Position numbers and translations under genes: made by a program. A stretch of 37,401 nucleotides of DNA from positions 1 to 37,401 of the forward strand of contig CAIPTA010000150.1 in assembly GCA_903867855.1 (NCBI GenBank). The letters are read 5' to 3'. Within the stretch, counting starts at the first letter, position 1, and each line of letters opens with the position of its first letter. This DNA comes from Oligoflexia bacterium (lineage in GTDB: Bacteria; Bdellovibrionota; UBA1018; CAIPTA01). Below are positions 25,773-32,553 of this stretch, piece after piece. The notes under the pieces are model-generated. The model searched no databases. It saw only the letters and a program-made list of their open reading frames with translations, and was not told where the DNA came from.

Positions 25773-25816
25773 CGAAGATTAAAGGTACGTAATTTTTTGA
25801 GAAAGGAGAACACACA

Positions 25817-25888
25817 ATGGCAACCAAGAAAGCAACCGCTAAGAAAAAAACCGCTACCAAGAAGAAAACTGCTAAGAAGAAGAAATAG
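25817..25888 (+). CDS. 23-residue lysine-rich histone-H1-like micro-protein
   Basis: A short frame between an AAGGAG ribosome-binding site and a hairpin terminator. The product is only Met, Ala, Thr and Lys: 14 lysines in 23 residues, arranged as repeats of KKATAKK and KKTATKK and ending in four lysines before TAG. This resembles the C-terminal tail of histone H1, chlamydial Hc2 and the Lys-rich tails of some nucleoid proteins, and matches the start of the SWIB protein at 1309. It would bind DNA or RNA through charge alone. The surrounding promoter-like dyad, good ribosome-binding site and terminator make it likely a real independent gene. Confidence 0.75.
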   Translation: MATKKATAKKKTATKKKTAKKKK

Positions 25889-25902
25889 TTTTTCTTTTTT
25901 TA

Positions 25903-25957
25903 TTTAGCGAGCCTTAGGAGTTTCCTGAGGCTTTTTTGTTTTTAGACGCTCGCTAAA
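25903..25957. terminator. Nested, bidirectional terminator
   Basis: Inner hairpin AGCCTTAGGA / TCCTGAGGCT (25910-25932, one G-T pair, 3-base loop) is followed by six T and ends the micro-gene. An outer perfect repeat TTTAGCGAGC (25903-25912) / GCTCGCTAAA (25948-25957) shares its left arm with it, so the two folds compete. The right arm covers the stop of the convergent protease gene; the reverse strand also has an A/T tract beyond it. Confidence 0.8.
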
Positions 25958-26891
25958 AACCATTCCTGAATATGTCCTGCAGTGAGCGTGCCCCTAAGGC
26001 CTGCAGCCGAGGATCGGTGATACCATATCGAATTGCGATATCATCGGATAGGTGCTGCCGAACCGCTTCTTCAGGAGCATTCACCGGTAAGCCTAAAAAT
26101 TGTGCGTACTCTTCAAAATATTTTCCATTCGTCGCCTTCATGGCAGCCCACTCGGTCTCGTGTGCATACCTTTCAGTGCAGTAGTGATAAAATTGTTCAT
26201 CGATCTTGTATCCACCCTTTAAGGAGCGGCGCACATAGCTCGGAAAGTTTTTGCGGAAGAGCAGAATATTTCGTTTCAGAAATTCATCAAACTTCACGTG
26301 GGCAAGCTCATGAACGAAACTGAGGAGATCGTTCGCATCGGCTGAGAGCTTGCGATCTCTCACGAATACACTGTGGCCTCTCTTATAGGGATAGGGTGAT
26401 CTGAAATCAGTGCTTGGAGCTGTGGCTTGTCTACTAGTGATAGACCCTTTCGTTGATCTTCCAGAGCGTGCGAGCTTTGAAGCCTCCGCATTAAAGGAGA
26501 GCGCTTCGCCTTTTCTTTCCACCAAACTAATATCCGGCGCCAAGGTACTCGCATGGAAAGCCGTTAGATCACGGTGTATTAAATACGTATTAACTAATGA
26601 ATCGTTAAGTTGCACCACAGTTACATCTGGCCGTGCCAGAGTAGCCTCCACCAGGCGTCGCAATTTTGCCGGAACACTAGGATCGTTGATCAACTGTTCG
26701 ATATAAGGCTTCAAGCCCGGCAGCACAGCAACTTTTTGCGAAATCATCGATCGCTTCTCTGCTGTAGTTAGCTGAGCAAATTTCGCTGCGCAGGGAGCAC
26801 TCGCTGCGAACGATATGGCATAGTGGGGCGTAGCCAGAAATGCAGCCCACAATAGCAGCCAAAAGGTACCTTTGGAAAAACGACGGATCAT
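25953..26891 (-). CDS. Exported putative zinc metalloprotease (HELAH)
   Basis: 312 residues. Signal peptide at ~1-30 (GTFWLLLWAAFLATPHYAIS). The catalytic-looking motif LLSFVHELAHVKFDEFLKR is an HExxH zinc site near residue 198; the acid in YAHETEWAAMKA ~60 residues later is a good third-ligand candidate, as in gluzincins. Other features: a single N-terminal Cys after the signal, a central basic Ser/Thr-rich stretch. Substrate and target unknown. No close family assignment. The ribosome-binding site before ATG 26891 is weak. It shares a bidirectional terminator with the micro-gene. Confidence 0.7.
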   Translation of the reverse strand: MIRRFSKGTFWLLLWAAFLATPHYAISFAASAPCAAKFAQLTTAEKRSMISQKVAVLPGLKPYIEQLINDPSVPAKLRRLVEATLARPDVTVVQLNDSLVNTYLIHRDLTAFHASTLAPDISLVERKGEALSFNAEASKLARSGRSTKGSITSRQATAPSTDFRSPYPYKRGHSVFVRDRKLSADANDLLSFVHELAHVKFDEFLKRNILLFRKNFPSYVRRSLKGGYKIDEQFYHYCTERYAHETEWAAMKATNGKYFEEYAQFLGLPVNAPEEAVRQHLSDDIAIRYGITDPRLQALGARSLQDIFRNGF

Positions 26892-26962
26892 TTTGATTTA
26901 TCGGCACTATCAGAAAATTTGATTACAGTACTACACGATTTCTTTAATTACCTGTAAGAATG

Positions 26963-26995
26963 TATTTGTTATAAACAAATATTGTTACTTTGACA
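26963..26995 (+). promoter_or_regulatory. Operator-like palindrome plus -35 hexamer upstream of FadL gene
   Basis: TATTTGTT and AACAAATA form a dyad (26963-26981, 3-base centre), and TTGACA follows at 26990-26995. No convincing -10 at the proper distance; the closest candidates are AT-rich stretches near 27017-27035. A regulated promoter region is likely, exact start unknown. Confidence 0.4.
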
Positions 26996-27053
26996 TTAAG
27001 CTCAAATACTTCCACCATAAGCTTATTCATAAAATTTTGGGGGGCATCGTTCT

Positions 27054-28322
27054 ATGAAAGCATCCGTATTGTTACTTGGATTTCTAATGAGTGGGGTTAG
27101 CTTCGCGGCTGGCTTAGAAAAAGATGTACTCTGGTCGGGGAAATATGTGGGTAGCGGGGGCGCTGCGGTTTCAAACGCCTCAGGTGCGGAAGCGCTCTAC
27201 TATAATCCGGCAGGAATCGGTTTAGATAAAGCTGGAGCCGGGAGTGTAAGCGTAAACGTTTCTCCCACCTTTGCTCAATATAGTGGCCCGATCACCACAG
27301 CGAATACATCCCTCACTAGCAATAATAAATTGCTTCCTGTCTTTGGAGCACTCGCTAGCTACAACCTTACCAAAGATTTTGCGCTTGGGATTGGTGCCTA
27401 TAGCGCCGGAGGCACGCGCGCGGAATATGACAATGTGCAGTTTGGTAGCTATTCCTATACGCCAAATATTCGCAATGATTTAACGCTCACCGAGTTTGCC
27501 CTTGGTGGATCCTATCAGCTCATGCCCGGTTTTAGCATCGGAGCGGCATGGCGGATTTTAATGGTTCGCGGTGAAGTGGCTAGTGCTTCCGCGAGCTCTG
27601 CTCTTGGAGCGGGAAGTTATATCGCTGCCGATTTCGATAATCTGAAGCAAACGAAGTACAACGGGATACGCCTCGGCGCTCAGTATAAGAGCGAGGATAA
27701 GCGCTGGGGAGTTGGTGCGAGTTTTCGTAATGCAGTTGGTTTCGATGCGGCTGGCACAGGAACGGGCGAGTTATTGTATGCCACAAATGGTAGCTCCACC
27801 CCGCTGGTTGGAAGTGCTGCAACAGTCTCTGCTGTATTTCCTTGGCAGCTTGGATTAGGGGGAAACGCGGAACTGATGAGTAACTTTCGCGCACTCTTTG
27901 ACTATGTGTATTCCCATTACCAAACAGACCAATACCTAGGCGTGGCAGGCACAGTAACTCTGCCAGCAAGCCTCGGTGGATCTGTGCAATCACTTCCATC
28001 AAGCTTCCTAAACTGGAGCAATATGACGAATATTCGCCTCGGTTTTGAATATACCGGCTTATACAATTGGGCACTTCGTGCAGGGTATGTATATACCTCA
28101 CAAGTAACACCCGATAAATATGCCACTGCTGCTCAGGCATCGCCTGCAAATGGAAATACAATCACTCTGGGGGCTGGCACCTGGATGGCAGCCAAGACAG
28201 TGGAACTAAACGGAGCGCTCGAATACAGTTTTGCGAAGGGCACAGATACCACAGCACCTGTGGCAGGAGTCTATAAAACTAGGGCACTTGGATTGCATCT
28301 CGGTACAACCTACAACTTCTAG
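27054..28322 (+). CDS. OmpP1/FadL/TodX-type outer-membrane transport protein
   Basis: 422 residues with signal peptide (SVLLLGFLMSGVSFA). The N-terminus GSGGAAVSNASGAEALYYNP AGIGLDK is the FadL family hallmark (the plug region, Ala-Asn/Tyr-Asn-Pro-Ala). The rest alternates aromatic strands typical of a 14-stranded barrel and ends in TTYNF, a C-terminal Phe used for BAM recognition. FadL proteins carry long-chain fatty acids or other hydrophobic compounds across the outer membrane. A GGGGGGC precedes the ATG, and a perfect palindromic terminator follows the stop. Confidence 0.92.
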   Translation: MKASVLLLGFLMSGVSFAAGLEKDVLWSGKYVGSGGAAVSNASGAEALYYNPAGIGLDKAGAGSVSVNVSPTFAQYSGPITTANTSLTSNNKLLPVFGALASYNLTKDFALGIGAYSAGGTRAEYDNVQFGSYSYTPNIRNDLTLTEFALGGSYQLMPGFSIGAAWRILMVRGEVASASASSALGAGSYIAADFDNLKQTKYNGIRLGAQYKSEDKRWGVGASFRNAVGFDAAGTGTGELLYATNGSSTPLVGSAATVSAVFPWQLGLGGNAELMSNFRALFDYVYSHYQTDQYLGVAGTVTLPASLGGSVQSLPSSFLNWSNMTNIRLGFEYTGLYNWALRAGYVYTSQVTPDKYATAAQASPANGNTITLGAGTWMAAKTVELNGALEYSFAKGTDTTAPVAGVYKTRALGLHLGTTYNF

Positions 28323-28342
28323 CTTAGTAAATTAAACTAACA

Positions 28343-28372
28343 AAAAAAGGCCAGAGTACTCTGGCCTTTTTT
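28343..28372. terminator. Perfect 30-bp palindromic terminator, bidirectional
   Basis: AAAAAAGGCCAGAG followed by its exact reverse complement around GTAC, with A-run on one side and T-run on the other, lies between the convergent FadL and small exported protein genes and can end both transcripts. Confidence 0.93.
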
Positions 28373-28394
28373 ATTTGTGGATGAGGTATGAGCC

Positions 28395-28730
28395 TCAGCG
28401 CTTGGTGCAGGTAATTTCAGGGGAGTTTTTTGTACCGTTAGAAGTATAGACCACCAACGAATGGTCATCTTCATGCACTTCTAGCATCAAAGAGGATTCT
28501 TCACTTATTTTCGCCTCGTAAACCGTGATGTCTGTATTTATATCGTAGAAAGAATAGCCTAAGGTCACTGTGTGGCCATCCTTCTTATAATGAGCTGTGT
28601 AACTTTCGGTTGTCTTCAACTGCATATAGGCTGGATCATCCACCAGCACAAATTCTCCACAATCGGCTGATGCCATGGCGAGCTTGCTTGTTAGAGAGGT
28701 GAAAATAAGGGCGAATAATATAAATTTCAT
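28395..28730 (-). CDS. Small exported protein, unknown
   Basis: 111 residues from ATG 28730, which has AGGAG seven bases upstream. Signal peptide KFILFALIFTSLTSKLAMA, then a mature domain of ~90 residues with two Cys (SADCGE at the start, EITCTKR at the end) that may pair. Beta-strand-rich pattern (TESYTAHYKKDGHTVTLGYS, SLMLEVHEDDHSLVVY), consistent with a small beta-sandwich or barrel. No family recognised. It has a near-consensus promoter of its own and ends at the FadL terminator. Confidence 0.75.
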   Translation of the reverse strand: MKFILFALIFTSLTSKLAMASADCGEFVLVDDPAYMQLKTTESYTAHYKKDGHTVTLGYSFYDINTDITVYEAKISEESSLMLEVHEDDHSLVVYTSNGTKNSPEITCTKR

Positions 28731-28767
28731 AGGTTCTCCTGGCGGGCACTTTATTAGCATTCGGAGT

Positions 28768-28796
28768 ACTATAAAATAATCGATTATTATTGTCAA
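28768..28796 (-). promoter_or_regulatory. Near-consensus sigma-70 promoter with palindrome in the spacer
   Basis: On the minus strand TTGACA (28791-28796), spacer of 17, TATAGT (28768-28773); drives the gene at 28730. The spacer holds the perfect palindrome AATAATCGATTATT (28775-28788), a good repressor-site candidate. Confidence 0.8.
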
Positions 28797-28889
28797 CAAT
28801 TTTTTGTTGGGGTGGAAAGCAAACTGATTCTAGATACTTATAAGGCAAATTCAAATAGTGAGGGGAGCCACTGCTAATATTTTCGAGGC

Positions 28890-28928
28890 GAGATATTCGC
28901 TTCGCCTAGAGAGCAAAGCGAATATCTC
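28890..28928 (-). repeat. 13-bp inverted repeat after the lipoprotein gene
   Basis: GAGATATTCGCTT and AAGCGAATATCTC, loop 13 bases, lies 12 bases past the lipoprotein stop. No T-run follows in the direction of transcription, so it is a 3'-end hairpin of uncertain role, perhaps factor-assisted termination. Confidence 0.6.
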
Positions 28929-28940
28929 TCTAACTAAATT

Positions 28941-29669
28941 TTATCTATTGCAAGGACCAGCGCTGTAGGAAGTTACGCTGGAGGAGAGTTGGTAGGATCC
29001 ACTGAAACTGGCCAATTGTGCTTGGCTAGCATCAACAAAATTTAAAGAAGCGCTCTTATTCGTAACACTTAGCGTTTCGTCTATCCACTGGCTGCCATAG
29101 TCAGGAACGTTCACGTAGCTGCATACGGTCCGGGGCGCATCGTTACGGTGATCATCATTATCCTTACCACCTTTATCGTCATTATCTTTGCCACCGTGAT
29201 CGTCTTTATCCGGACCCTTCGCAGCGGCGGAGGCGAGAACAGCATTATTAACAAGCTGCTGTTGAGAACAAACATACTCGCTATGAGTAGAATAAACGCA
29301 TGATTCGGAGTGAGATCCATCTACATCGCCAGTATTTTCTTCTACATTGCCATTAAGAGAAAAACTTTGATTGAGTTGGCTAGCAGTTAGACTAAAGCTA
29401 CCCACTTTATCTTGAAGTCCGCTTTGCACTACGAGACTCTCACTTGCAAAAAGACCTGTAGAAATCGTGAGGGTGCTTTGTTGAGCAGTCATATCTAAAG
29501 AGGCATCGTAGCTTTTAGGACCCGTCAGCGTCTGCGCCTTGCCGTTTTTATCTACGAAGCTAAATGATTTAGCCACGTACAATGAGCCAGAAATATTGTT
29601 AGCGCTCTCGCAGGCAGTGAGTGCGAATAGTAAGATCGGTAGTGCGGTTTTTAGTTTCCAAGCTTTCAT
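28941..29669 (-). CDS. Lipoprotein with Asp/Lys/Gly-rich repeat
   Basis: 242 residues from ATG 29669 (GGGAGAGGG upstream). Lipoprotein signal KTALPILLFALTACESANN with lipobox L-T-A-C. Two beta-rich halves (SGSLYVAKSFSFVDKNGKAQ..., VTNKSASLNFVDASQAQLAS) flank an acidic low-complexity insert near residues 150-180: DKDDHGGKDNDDKGGKDNDD. The insert is a short tandem repeat and may bind divalent cations, which is inference. Four Cys in the central part. No family recognised. On the same strand as the small exported gene at 29820, which lies upstream. Confidence 0.75.
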   Translation of the reverse strand: MKAWKLKTALPILLFALTACESANNISGSLYVAKSFSFVDKNGKAQTLTGPKSYDASLDMTAQQSTLTISTGLFASESLVVQSGLQDKVGSFSLTASQLNQSFSLNGNVEENTGDVDGSHSESCVYSTHSEYVCSQQQLVNNAVLASAAAKGPDKDDHGGKDNDDKGGKDNDDHRNDAPRTVCSYVNVPDYGSQWIDETLSVTNKSASLNFVDASQAQLASFSGSYQLSSSVTSYSAGPCNR

Positions 29670-29819
29670 AAATTGTGCCCTCTCCCAAGGATTGTTAAAG
29701 TCATGGTTGGCGATAGCAATTGCCGTGCCGTCTCTAATAGCCCTAAATTCGAGGAGAGAACACTTTTCGCGGATAAACGCGCAGTTTGACACCAGATGCT
29801 GGAGCCAAAAAGTCGATAC

Positions 29820-30113
29820 TTAGTCGGCAAACCCTTGAGCGAAGTAAGTTTTATCGATGATATAGCCGGTGAAGCATTGCACACCGCCAGCCTTCGCCAT
29901 GCTTAGAAAGCTATCTGTCGTAAATAGGGATTGCGAATCAGCGTGAAGATAATAATTTCCAAGTGTGGTGCGTAGTTGAATAACGCAAATATCTTCATTG
30001 CAGCCGTATGGAGTAGTGGGAACGCCGCAAAGGTCAGCGTGAGTGGGTCCACTTGCCATAGCTGGTAGGCTCATCGTTAGAACTAATAGTAATGGCGCAA
30101 AAATAGATTTCAT
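29820..30113 (-). CDS. Small exported Cys-containing protein
   Basis: 97 residues. Signal peptide SIFAPLLLVLTMSLPAMA; mature part ~76 residues with four Cys (DLCGV, YGCNEDICVI, VQCFTG), likely two disulfides. GVPTTPYGCNEDICVIQL resembles nothing I can name. AGAGGTAAC precedes the ATG. Upstream of the lipoprotein gene at a distance of ~150 bases, so co-transcription is possible. Confidence 0.7.
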   Translation of the reverse strand: MKSIFAPLLLVLTMSLPAMASGPTHADLCGVPTTPYGCNEDICVIQLRTTLGNYYLHADSQSLFTTDSFLSMAKAGGVQCFTGYIIDKTYFAQGFAD

Positions 30114-30256
30114 TTGTTACCTCTTAGATTTTTAGAATTGGGAAGCTTTTACCCCATTCTGGAATATTTGAAAGTTAAGATTGTGTTGGTTGGTAGCCAC
30201 AAAGGGCCTCTTGTGGATCAAGTACATGATATTGTGATGATAATTAAAAATATTTG

Positions 30257-31177
30257 CTAATTAGAAAGAAACTCTCGATGGGGCGGAGAGCCTGCTTTAA
30301 AGGTGAGAGGGTTCAGTCGAAGCGGAGGGATTTTTACAATAGGGGCTAATTTTTTCACTCTAACCGTTACTCCGTGCTGAAGTGATTCTTCCACTTCCAG
30401 ACCTGGGATTGTTTTCAAAAATTCCCCTAATGTTTTGCCATTGATTTTCGTGTCTGCATTCAGGTGTATAAAGATCTCGCCATTTGCGGGAAGCATTTCT
30501 AAATAGCGGTTGAGCACGGCGGAGATATCGTGGGTATAGGCAAGTATCCCGTAGAAATCAGTGATGAGATTGGCCTTGCCAATTTCACTCATGGGCACAT
30601 CTTCGAAAAAGCGCCCGTCCTTCATTAGTCTGTGTTTAGGGAGCTCTGCGGGCACTACCAGGCCTTTTGCAGGGGCCTGAACGCTAGTGTCCGATTCCAC
30701 AAGATCTAAGCCCCAGCGGTCTACTGGGAACTCGCCAGGCTCTTCTGTTAAGGTGAACCCCAGCGTCTGCGGCCTATCCCGTGGTGGCTTGGAGGCAATA
30801 TCCCACATAGCCTGGTTTACCGATTCATAATGGGCCAACGGCTCCACCACGCGCCCTGCTTCTCCTGCAGGGCCTGGAACAGCATGAAACTCCATGAGCA
30901 TCAACCCTGATCCAGAACCGCCATCAAACCAGGTATCCTGCGGACCCAGACGCTTTAGAGCCTTTGGAAACTTATCTCCAAAGGCACGCATAAATTGACC
31001 CAAATACTCAGTGAGATGTCTGCCTGTCTGGAAACTTTTTTCAATCACTACCTTACGCACTAGCTCGGCAAAACCAGTGGCACAAGTTCCATCCTGCCCG
31101 CCAAACGAAGGCGTGTAGAGGATTACGCCAAAGATAAATATCGATAGAAATACTCTCTTTCGAATCGAAAGCCTCAT
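30257..31177 (-). CDS. Class I SAM methyltransferase-like protein with signal peptide
   Basis: 306 residues. The N-terminus RLSIRKRVFLSIFIFGVILY TPSFGG is a signal peptide or membrane anchor. The core shows a Rossmann methyltransferase: motif I DTWFDGGSGSGLMLMEF (~81-97) and, ~130 residues on, ANLITDFYGILAYTHDISAV followed by EMLPANGEIFIHL, the 'prepare and rank' helix-strand pair. C-terminal ~50 residues are a basic extension. Methyltransferases need SAM, which is not known to occur in the periplasm, so either it is anchored facing the cytoplasm, or the Rossmann domain has been repurposed. Substrate unknown. Confidence 0.7.
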   Translation of the reverse strand: MRLSIRKRVFLSIFIFGVILYTPSFGGQDGTCATGFAELVRKVVIEKSFQTGRHLTEYLGQFMRAFGDKFPKALKRLGPQDTWFDGGSGSGLMLMEFHAVPGPAGEAGRVVEPLAHYESVNQAMWDIASKPPRDRPQTLGFTLTEEPGEFPVDRWGLDLVESDTSVQAPAKGLVVPAELPKHRLMKDGRFFEDVPMSEIGKANLITDFYGILAYTHDISAVLNRYLEMLPANGEIFIHLNADTKINGKTLGEFLKTIPGLEVEESLQHGVTVRVKKLAPIVKIPPLRLNPLTFKAGSPPHREFLSN

Positions 31178-31271
31178 GCTGTTCTATCGGATAAAACGGC
31201 AATACACCTAAGAAGTGACCAAAAAGCTTGTTACAAAGCGTCGAATAAAAAAATAAATAACTATTGTTTAC

Positions 31272-31285
31272 ATAATGCGCATTAT
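31272..31285. promoter_or_regulatory. Perfect palindrome, operator candidate
   Basis: ATAATGCGCATTAT, 95 bases upstream of the leftward methyltransferase-like gene. On the minus strand TTGCAA lies 17 bases before TATGTA, overlapping the palindrome, so a repressor site over a weak promoter is plausible. Confidence 0.45.
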
Positions 31286-31358
31286 CCGACATTGCAATCT
31301 AAGATATTGACCAATACAAATGGCATGACAAACTAGCCCATATGAGAAATGAACTTCG

Positions 31359-31390
31359 GCACTACCTTAAGCTAATTTCAAAGGTAGTGC
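31359..31390. repeat. 10-bp-arm hairpin in intergenic region
   Basis: GCACTACCTT and AAGGTAGTGC around a 12-base loop. No T-run on either side, so not a standard terminator; an RNA structure or protein site. Confidence 0.55.
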
Positions 31391-31635
31391 TATTCCAGGC
31401 GTTAAGTATGGAACATGCGTTACTGGAACGATGTTATGGACCTCATCTATATTATAGTATTATTTTTTCACGCTAACTCTTTTGACTGTTGCGCAAGGTC
31501 CATCCGCAATTTATTTTTTTAAAAAATTAGCTGCTGAATAATATCCCCTGCCGTGTGCAGCTAAAGCAAATTCTTGTATGGCCCGATACATTGCTTAACC
31601 ACAGTTACAATGCTCAGTGAAATATAGGAATCCGG

Positions 31636-32553
31636 ATGAAATATCTCTCTCGCAGCGTGCACTATTTAATGCCAGGCGAAGCCGCCCCATGCGATGTGTA
31701 CGTGTATTTTCGTGGTAAGCATGTAACTGGTCTTGCGCGAAACTCCCCCATTTCTTTTGAATTCTTAGAGAAGATCCACAAGGCCCAATATTTATTTGTG
31801 CAGATTAAGAATACCGATGCGAATGCTTGGGATGCATGGATAGCGGAAAGATATGCCCGCTTACGTGCTGTGCAGGATGAACAGAAGTTAGTAAAACAAG
31901 CACAAGCCAGCGCAAAGCGGGCTGAATACCTTGGCTATATTCTCAAAACGATTAATATTAAAAAACCAAACGATACAATTTTCGTGGATGCCTGGGAGAA
32001 AGCCCTTTGGTCGATACAATCGGTGGTGCAACATCCAATCCTCAATTGGTACTATCAGCAACAACACGAGCCCACCGATCTTTTTCTTCACGGCGCCAGA
32101 GTAGTTGGCACCCTAGCTCTTTTCACCACCTACCATGGCATCCTGGATGAAACAGAAGTAGATGCGGTGCTACTCGCCACGTTGTTACATGAACTGCAGG
32201 GTGACCCGCTAAAGCCACAAAATATTGCCTGCTCTGTTGCCACCCTAGAAACATTGGAAACTGAAAAGCGAAAAGTGCCAAGAAACGTTCTGGAACTGAT
32301 GGAAAAACAAGATGAGCTCTGCAGTGGAAAAGGTTTTCCGAATAATTTAAAATCCGTGGAAATTCCGATTTCCATGAAAATGTTTTCCCTATTTAATCAC
32401 TATGATCACCTACGTTTAGCTCACAGTGGTTCGCGAAGATCTCGTCATGATGCTGCCAAACGGATCATGGAAGATCGCGAGGCCGATTTCGATTCCAATA
32501 TATGGCCGCTTTTTTGGCAATTTCTCGAGCAACAAGTAGATGTATTACTATGA
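31636..32553 (+). CDS. Degenerate HD-GYP-like protein
   Basis: 305 residues, no signal peptide. N-terminal ~60 residues (PCDVYVYFRGKHVTGLARNS, LEKIHKAQYLFVQI) match the small beta domain that precedes many HD-GYP domains. Residues ~150-300 follow the HD-GYP helices: DLFLHGARVVGTLALFTTYH, LLATLLHELQGD, QDELCSGKGFPNNL, MKMFSLFNHYDHL. Yet the metal ligands are altered: HD becomes HE and the GYP core reads G-K-G-F-P. Intact HD-GYP enzymes degrade cyclic-di-GMP; this copy is probably inactive and may bind or regulate. TAGGAATCC precedes the ATG; the stop overlaps the cyclase start (ATGA). Confidence 0.75.
   Translation: MKYLSRSVHYLMPGEAAPCDVYVYFRGKHVTGLARNSPISFEFLEKIHKAQYLFVQIKNTDANAWDAWIAERYARLRAVQDEQKLVKQAQASAKRAEYLGYILKTINIKKPNDTIFVDAWEKALWSIQSVVQHPILNWYYQQQHEPTDLFLHGARVVGTLALFTTYHGILDETEVDAVLLATLLHELQGDPLKPQNIACSVATLETLETEKRKVPRNVLELMEKQDELCSGKGFPNNLKSVEIPISMKMFSLFNHYDHLRLAHSGSRRSRHDAAKRIMEDREADFDSNIWPLFWQFLEQQVDVLL

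Larger units (their letters stand above)
31178..31635. other. 458-base intergenic region with several dyads
   Basis: No credible gene; the longest frame (about 44 codons from ATG 31342) has no ribosome-binding site. It is AT-rich and holds a 14-bp palindrome (31272-31285), a 10-bp-arm hairpin (31359-31390) and an 8-bp-arm repeat (31527-31564). It lies between divergent genes and probably carries both promoters, but no clear consensus was seen. Confidence 0.7.

Noticed and set aside
27580..28161. Leftward 193-codon frame inside the FadL gene
   Set aside because: Antisense to a clear FadL barrel gene; no signal, motif or ribosome-binding site.
30190..30230. CCACAA/TTGTGG hairpin after the methyltransferase-like gene
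   Set aside because: Only six paired bases and no T-run; too weak to call a terminator.
31342..31476. Frame of about 44 codons in the intergenic region
   Set aside because: No ribosome-binding site, no family sequence and it overlaps the hairpin; likely chance.
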